Shown: one piece after another, positions 5,606-9,184 of the stretch
Position numbering within the stretch: the first letter of the stretch is position 1
How the letters are laid out: every line of letters begins with the position of its first letter
Origin: JARRQB01 sp965368585
GTDB taxonomy: Bacteria; Pseudomonadota; Gammaproteobacteria; Chromatiales; Chromatiaceae
Length of the DNA stretch: 9,184 nt
Reading direction: 5' to 3'
Assembly (NCBI GenBank): GCA_965368585.1
Contig: CBDUNM010000189.1
Span: forward strand, 1-9,184
The notes under the pieces: generated by a model
Seen by the model: only the letters and a program-made list of their open reading frames with translations
The model's database searches: none
Told to the model about the DNA's origin: nothing
Program-made: the position numbers and the translations under genes

Positions 5606-6880
5606 CTAGTTACGCAACCATTCGGCCAACTTGCCCGAAAGGTCACCCATCGATATCTGGCACTGCGCCCCGTCGCCGCGCAGCGGCTTGACGGTCACCG
5701 TGTTCTGGGCCACTTCGTGCTCGCCGATTACCAACGCATAAGCCGCGCCACTGCGATCGGCGCGCTTGAACTGCGCCTTCATGCTGCCGCCGCCGCAGTT
5801 GGCCACGATGCATCTTTCCGGCAAGGCGTCACGCAAGGTCTCGGCCAACCGCAGACCGGTGCGTTGCGCCGCGTCGCCCGCCAACACCAGGTAGGCGTCT
5901 GCCCGGGCGAAGTCCTGCCCCACGCCATTGTCCTCGAGCATCGCGACCAATCGCTCCAGCCCCATGGCGAAGCCAACTGCAGGGGTCGGTCGCCCGCCCA
6001 GTTGGCTGACCAGGCCGTCATAACGGCCACCGGCGCACACGGTCCCCTGCGCGCCCAGGCTATCGGTCACCCACTCGAAGACCGTACGGGCGTAATAGTC
6101 GAGTCCCCGCACCAGACGCGGATTCACCACATAGGGGATATCCGCGGCCCTCAATGCCGCGCACACCGCGTCGAAGTGACCCATCGACGCCGCACCCAGA
6201 AATTCGGTCAACACCGGCGCTGTGGCGATCAAACCCTGCATCTCCGGGTTCTTGCTGTCCAGTATACGCAGCGGATTGACGCGCAGGCGCCGTCGGCTAT
6301 CGTCGTCCAGCGACCCTTCATGTTGCGTCAGAAAAGCGACGAGTTCGTCGCGGTACAGCGCCCGCTCCTCCGCGGTTCCCAAGGTGTTGAGCTGCAATTC
6401 GAGGTCGCGCAGGCCCAACTGCCGCCACATGCGCGCAGTCATCAGGATAACCTCGATGTCGATGTCAGGACCTGCCATCCCGAAGGCCTCGACGCCGATC
6501 TGGTGAAACTGCCGATAGCGGCCTTTCTGCGGTCGTTCGTGACGGAACATGGGGCCCTGGTACCAGACCCGCTGCGTTTGGTTGTGCAGTAACCCGTTCT
6601 CCAGCGCCGCTCGCACGCAACCTGCGGTGCCCTCGGGTCGCAACGTCAGGCTGTCGCCATTGCGGTCCGCGAAAGTATACATCTCCTTTTCGACGATATC
6701 CGTCACTTCACCGATGGAACGCTTGAACAACTCCGTCGCTTCGAGTAACGGCATCCGGATTTCACGATAGCCGTATGCATCGAGGACACCGGAAATCCTG
6801 CCTTCCAGCCAGCGCCAAAGCGGCGTCTGCTCGGGCAGAATATCGCGCATGCCGCGCACGGCCTGTATATTTTTCGCCAT
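5606..6880 (-). CDS. hisS: Histidyl-tRNA synthetase
   Basis: HisS charges tRNA-His with histidine using ATP, in the cytoplasm. The 424 residues equal the E. coli length. It is a class II synthetase. Motif 1 is around EIRMPLLEATELFKRSIGE (40-58). Motif 2 runs from LRPEGTAGCVRAA (80-92) to MFRHERPQKGRYRQFHQIG (111-129). The histidine-specific LVRGLDYYARTVFEW (256-270) carries the Arg that aids adenylate formation. Motif 3 is GFAMGLERLV (303-312). The anticodon-binding domain occupies about 325-424. The ATG at 6880 begins the family's MAKNIQAVRGMRDILP. No good Shine-Dalgarno is visible (only AAGTAG about 10 bases away). It lies 61 bases downstream of rodZ with no ispG between them. All motifs are intact, so this is not the paralogue HisZ, which lacks synthetase activity. 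Confidence 0.98.
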   Translation of the reverse strand: MAKNIQAVRGMRDILPEQTPLWRWLEGRISGVLDAYGYREIRMPLLEATELFKRSIGEVTDIVEKEMYTFADRNGDSLTLRPEGTAGCVRAALENGLLHNQTQRVWYQGPMFRHERPQKGRYRQFHQIGVEAFGMAGPDIDIEVILMTARMWRQLGLRDLELQLNTLGTAEERALYRDELVAFLTQHEGSLDDDSRRRLRVNPLRILDSKNPEMQGLIATAPVLTEFLGAASMGHFDAVCAALRAADIPYVVNPRLVRGLDYYARTVFEWVTDSLGAQGTVCAGGRYDGLVSQLGGRPTPAVGFAMGLERLVAMLEDNGVGQDFARADAYLVLAGDAAQRTGLRLAETLRDALPERCIVANCGGGSMKAQFKRADRSGAAYALVIGEHEVAQNTVTVKPLRGDGAQCQISMGDLSGKLAEWLRN

Positions 6881-6941
6881 GATGATTGCTACTTGGACGC
6901 TCTGCTCAACGTCCGGTATCAGGTGTAGAGCAGGCTTGAGT

Positions 6942-7976
6942 TTAGTTCATGCTGTTCGGATCGAGCGTAAAGCGCGCTACGTTGCCTCTCGCATAACGCC
7001 CGATATCGAAAAAAACACCGTCGACCGTCAACCGCACGGCAGACGTTTTGCCAATCACCACTTGATAGGGCGGTTCGCCGCCTAGAACTTTTCGCGCACC
7101 CTTGGGCATTTCGCCAAACAGTTTGAACTCACGTGTCGCATCGCGGACGTCGACCCAACACGGCTCGAAGAATTCCACTACGATGCGCCGCTCGTTGGCA
7201 ACCGCCGGCACCACGGTCGTCTGCCGTACGGCAACCGGCGCAACGGCAGCCGCGTCGTTCACACGAGGCGTTGCGGTGCGCCCCAGGCGCTGCACGCCGG
7301 TCGTCGCCGGTAGTGGCACGGTCATGGCCGATACCTTGGTCGGCGCCGACGTCGTTTTACTCGACATCGTCGATCCATCGGCGGGTTTGACCGGCGCGGC
7401 GCCCGATGACGGCTGCTCTGCTTGCACCCCGCCGGGCGCCCCTGGGGAGGGCTGCAGCTGCGGAATGCGCAGCGTTCCATCCGCCTCGGCGGCCGGTGGG
7501 ATATTCGTTTCTACGGCCTTCTGCGCTTGTGGTTCGGTATTTTCCAACCAGGTCAAATGCCCTTTCCACCAGGTAAAAAACAGCGCCGCGGTCCCCAAAA
7601 CGACACCCAGCGTGACCAAGCGTACCAACAAGGCGCCGCTGCGCATTTCCGCGCCCGCCTGCCTGCCTATGTTTTCGAACTTGCGCTCTTCGCCACCCGG
7701 ACAACGCTCGTCCAGCTGCTTGAGCACCGATTCCGGCGGCAATCCCACCAAGCGCGCATAGTTGCGCACATAGCCCTGAACGAAGACCCGCTCAGGTAAC
7801 CGGTCGTACTGGTCGCTTTCCAAAAGTTCGATCATGCCGACGTCGAGGTGCAATCGATTCGCCACGGCAGACGGCTCCAGTCCCGCGGACAACCTGGCGG
7901 CGCGCAACCGCTCGCCCGGACCCGGCGCCCGAAACTCAGCAACGTTTTCTCTTGCTTCATCTACCACAGCGTTCAT
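6942..7976 (-). CDS. rodZ: Cytoskeleton protein RodZ
   Basis: RodZ is a single-pass inner-membrane protein that links the MreB filament to the elongation machinery and maintains rod shape. The 344 residues match E. coli's 337. A cytoplasmic helix-turn-helix domain covers about 18-90 (GERLRAARLSAGLEPSAVAN, then VFVQGYVRNYARLVGLPPE); in the family it binds MreB rather than DNA. A short basic stretch leads to the membrane helix (about 115-135, ALLVRLVTLGVVLGTAALFF). A Pro/Ala/Thr/Ser-rich periplasmic linker (about 150-262) precedes the beta-rich DUF4115 domain (263-341, VEFFEPCWVDVRDATREF). The linker is low-complexity and likely disordered. The ATG overlaps the pilW stop as ATGA, with GAGG at 7985-7982 five bases upstream, so translation is probably coupled to pilW. 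Confidence 0.95.
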   Translation of the reverse strand: MNAVVDEARENVAEFRAPGPGERLRAARLSAGLEPSAVANRLHLDVGMIELLESDQYDRLPERVFVQGYVRNYARLVGLPPESVLKQLDERCPGGEERKFENIGRQAGAEMRSGALLVRLVTLGVVLGTAALFFTWWKGHLTWLENTEPQAQKAVETNIPPAAEADGTLRIPQLQPSPGAPGGVQAEQPSSGAAPVKPADGSTMSSKTTSAPTKVSAMTVPLPATTGVQRLGRTATPRVNDAAAVAPVAVRQTTVVPAVANERRIVVEFFEPCWVDVRDATREFKLFGEMPKGARKVLGGEPPYQVVIGKTSAVRLTVDGVFFDIGRYARGNVARFTLDPNSMN

Positions 7977-8767
7977 GGCGACCTCGATTCTCTTAGTAAT
8001 TTTACTTGTTCGGAATCAGGAAACCGCGATTGTAACAACAGCGCATAACTCGCTGCCTGGTCGCGGTCACCCAGGGCATCCTCAGCCTGTATTCCCAACC
8101 ACAAGGACTCCGAAGTGTGTGCAGCCACCTCGGCATAGCGCTGCAGGTAGGCGCGCGCCGACAGTGGATTGTCCTGTGCCATACTGATATTGGCCATCGC
8201 CAGCAGCGCGGGCGCGAAACGCTTGTTCGCGCGTAACGCGCGGCGCAGATGCGTTTCGGCCTGCGCCGTGGCGCCAGCGCGGCGCGCACACACGCCAGCA
8301 TTGGTGAGGGCGATCCATGGGGTGCTGTACAAGGGATTCATAACGGCACGTTGGAACATCTCGTCGGCGTCGGAAAAACGCCGTTCGGCACAAAGGAAGC
8401 TGCCGTAAGCATTCAGCACATAGGGGTCTCGCGGATCCAGCTTGGTCGCCTGCATAAATGCCTTTTCGGCCAACGCCTTCTCGCCCAGGCGCTGATAGAG
8501 GATTCCGAGCACGTTGTGCGCGGAAGAACGGTTGGGGTCGACCATGACCGCCTTTTTTGCATTTTTCAATGCTTCCGCGATCTGGCCTTCGTGCATGTAT
8601 TCCGCCGCCAACTGTACGTAGACGTCAGCCGGGCTGCTGAGTTGTGATTCACCCAGTGCACCCAAGGTATCCTGGTCGTCGGGCCGGATCGCGCCCTGCC
8701 GGCAACCGCCAAGCACGATGGCCGAAGCCACCGCCAACACGACCAGGCGCCACAACGAACGGCTCAC
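7973..8767 (-). CDS. pilW: Type IV pilus biogenesis/stability lipoprotein PilW (PilF)
   Basis: PilW (PilF in Pseudomonas) is an outer-membrane lipoprotein that helps the PilQ secretin reach and multimerise in the outer membrane, and so is needed for type IV pili. The 264 residues fit the family (about 250). The signal peptide ends in lipobox LGGC with Cys22; Arg at +2 predicts outer-membrane sorting. Residues 45-260 are a run of about six TPR helix pairs, clearest at VYVQLAAEYMHEGQIAEAL (49-67), AHNVLGILYQRLGEKALAEK (83-102) and PYVLNAYGSFLCAERRFSDA (115-134). The start is a GTG overlapping the rlmN stop as GTGA; no better in-frame start exists before the signal peptide. pilW between rlmN and rodZ is the common arrangement in pilus-bearing Gammaproteobacteria. 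No other pilus gene is in the window. Confidence 0.93.
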   Translation of the reverse strand: MSRSLWRLVVLAVASAIVLGGCRQGAIRPDDQDTLGALGESQLSSPADVYVQLAAEYMHEGQIAEALKNAKKAVMVDPNRSSAHNVLGILYQRLGEKALAEKAFMQATKLDPRDPYVLNAYGSFLCAERRFSDADEMFQRAVMNPLYSTPWIALTNAGVCARRAGATAQAETHLRRALRANKRFAPALLAMANISMAQDNPLSARAYLQRYAEVAAHTSESLWLGIQAEDALGDRDQAASYALLLQSRFPDSEQVKLLRESRSP

Positions 8768-9184
8768 CTCGGCGCACTCTCGAGACGGCGCAGTTGCCGG
8801 CGGCTACGATCGCGTACGCGCCCCACCAATTGCCCGCACGCCGCGTCGATGTCGCCGCCGCGCGTTTTACGGGTGATTGCCATCAATCCGGATTTCATCG
8901 CGCGTTGCCGAAACGCCTCGATACGGTCCGCGCCGGAGGTGCGATAGCCGGTGCCGGGAAAGGGATTGAACGGGATGAGATTGAGTTTTGACGGGGTACC
9001 CTCTAGTAAGCGTACCAGCGCCTTCGCGTGACGATCCGTGTCGTTAATGCCGTCGAGCATCACGTACTCCCATGTTATTTTACGGCGCTTGTCGTTCTTT
9101 ATGAATTCACGACACGCCGGGATCAATTCCTCCAGCGGGTACTTGCGGTTGATCGGCACCAGCACGTCGCGCAATTCGTCGGTG
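8764..9184 (-). CDS. rlmN: Dual-specificity rRNA/tRNA adenine-C2 methyltransferase RlmN, C-terminal part
   Basis: RlmN is a radical-SAM enzyme that methylates C2 of A2503 in 23S rRNA and of A37 in some tRNAs, supporting decoding accuracy. The window holds about 140 C-terminal residues; the N-terminus and the [4Fe-4S] CxxxCxxC motif lie beyond the right edge. Visible family motifs are DELRDVLVPINRKYP, WEYVMLDGINDTDRHAKAL, KLNLIPFNPFPGTGY and, near the end, AITRKTRGGDIDAACGQL. The Cys in IDAACGQL matches the E. coli Cys (C355) that carries the transferred methyl group. RlmN is preferred over Cfr because of the pilW-rodZ context and these motifs. The stop overlaps the pilW GTG start by 4 bases. 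Confidence 0.96.
   Translation of the reverse strand, partial: TDELRDVLVPINRKYPLEELIPACREFIKNDKRRKITWEYVMLDGINDTDRHAKALVRLLEGTPSKLNLIPFNPFPGTGYRTSGADRIEAFRQRAMKSGLMAITRKTRGGDIDAACGQLVGRVRDRSRRQLRRLESAPR

Noticed and set aside
5717..6592. Plus-strand open frame of 291 codons opposite hisS
   Set aside because: It is a shadow of hisS codons with no recognisable family and no ribosome binding site; all hisS motifs are intact on the minus strand.
6902..6933. Inverted repeat CTGCTC / GAGCAG in the rodZ-hisS gap as a terminator
   Set aside because: The stem is 6 bp with a 20-base loop and no following T run on the minus strand, so it is too weak to call a terminator or attenuator.

Overview
The window is a stretch of a gammaproteobacterial chromosome, GC-rich by eye and densely coding. 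The evidence is gene order: guaB diverges from xseA, and xseA converges on a block that reads rlmN-pilW-rodZ-hisS-yfgM-bamB-der on the minus strand. This is the conserved Gammaproteobacteria neighbourhood with one addition and one absence. The addition is a small lipoprotein resembling SoxXA-binding proteins (SoxK-like) between guaB and xseA, which hints at a sulfur-oxidising lineage; this is inference, because no sox gene is in view. The absence is ispG, which normally lies between rodZ and hisS.

Layout. Positions 1-174 (minus) hold the first 58 codons of guaB (IMP dehydrogenase). Positions 175-428 are a divergent control region with a convincing guaB promoter (TTTACC-17-TATAAT, C-rich discriminator). 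Positions 429-803 (plus) encode the 124-residue lipoprotein. Positions 804-979 are a GC-rich spacer that can form two mutually exclusive hairpins. Positions 980-2341 (plus) are xseA, the exonuclease VII large subunit. Only 4 bases separate its stop from the stop of der, which faces it.

From 9184 down to 2346 everything is on the minus strand. In transcription order it is rlmN (C-terminal part), pilW, rodZ, hisS, yfgM, bamB and der. rlmN/pilW and pilW/rodZ overlap by 4 bases each (GTGA and ATGA). yfgM/bamB and bamB/der are 10 and 9 bases apart, rodZ/hisS 61 and hisS/yfgM 34. No intrinsic terminator is visible inside the block, so it looks like one transcription unit whose promoter lies outside the window.

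The block mixes translation (RlmN, HisS, Der) with cell-envelope building: PilW for type IV pili, RodZ for rod shape through MreB, YfgM at the Sec translocon, and BamB in outer-membrane protein assembly. It couples ribosome and tRNA function to envelope growth.

No gene-free stretch exceeds 300 bases. I saw no RNA gene, CRISPR array, insertion sequence, phage gene or sign of recent transfer. Nearly all the window is conserved core genome, and I do not see a new multi-gene system. The points that merit a second look are the lipoprotein insertion, the missing ispG, the structured xseA leader, the guaB control region and the yfgM start codon.
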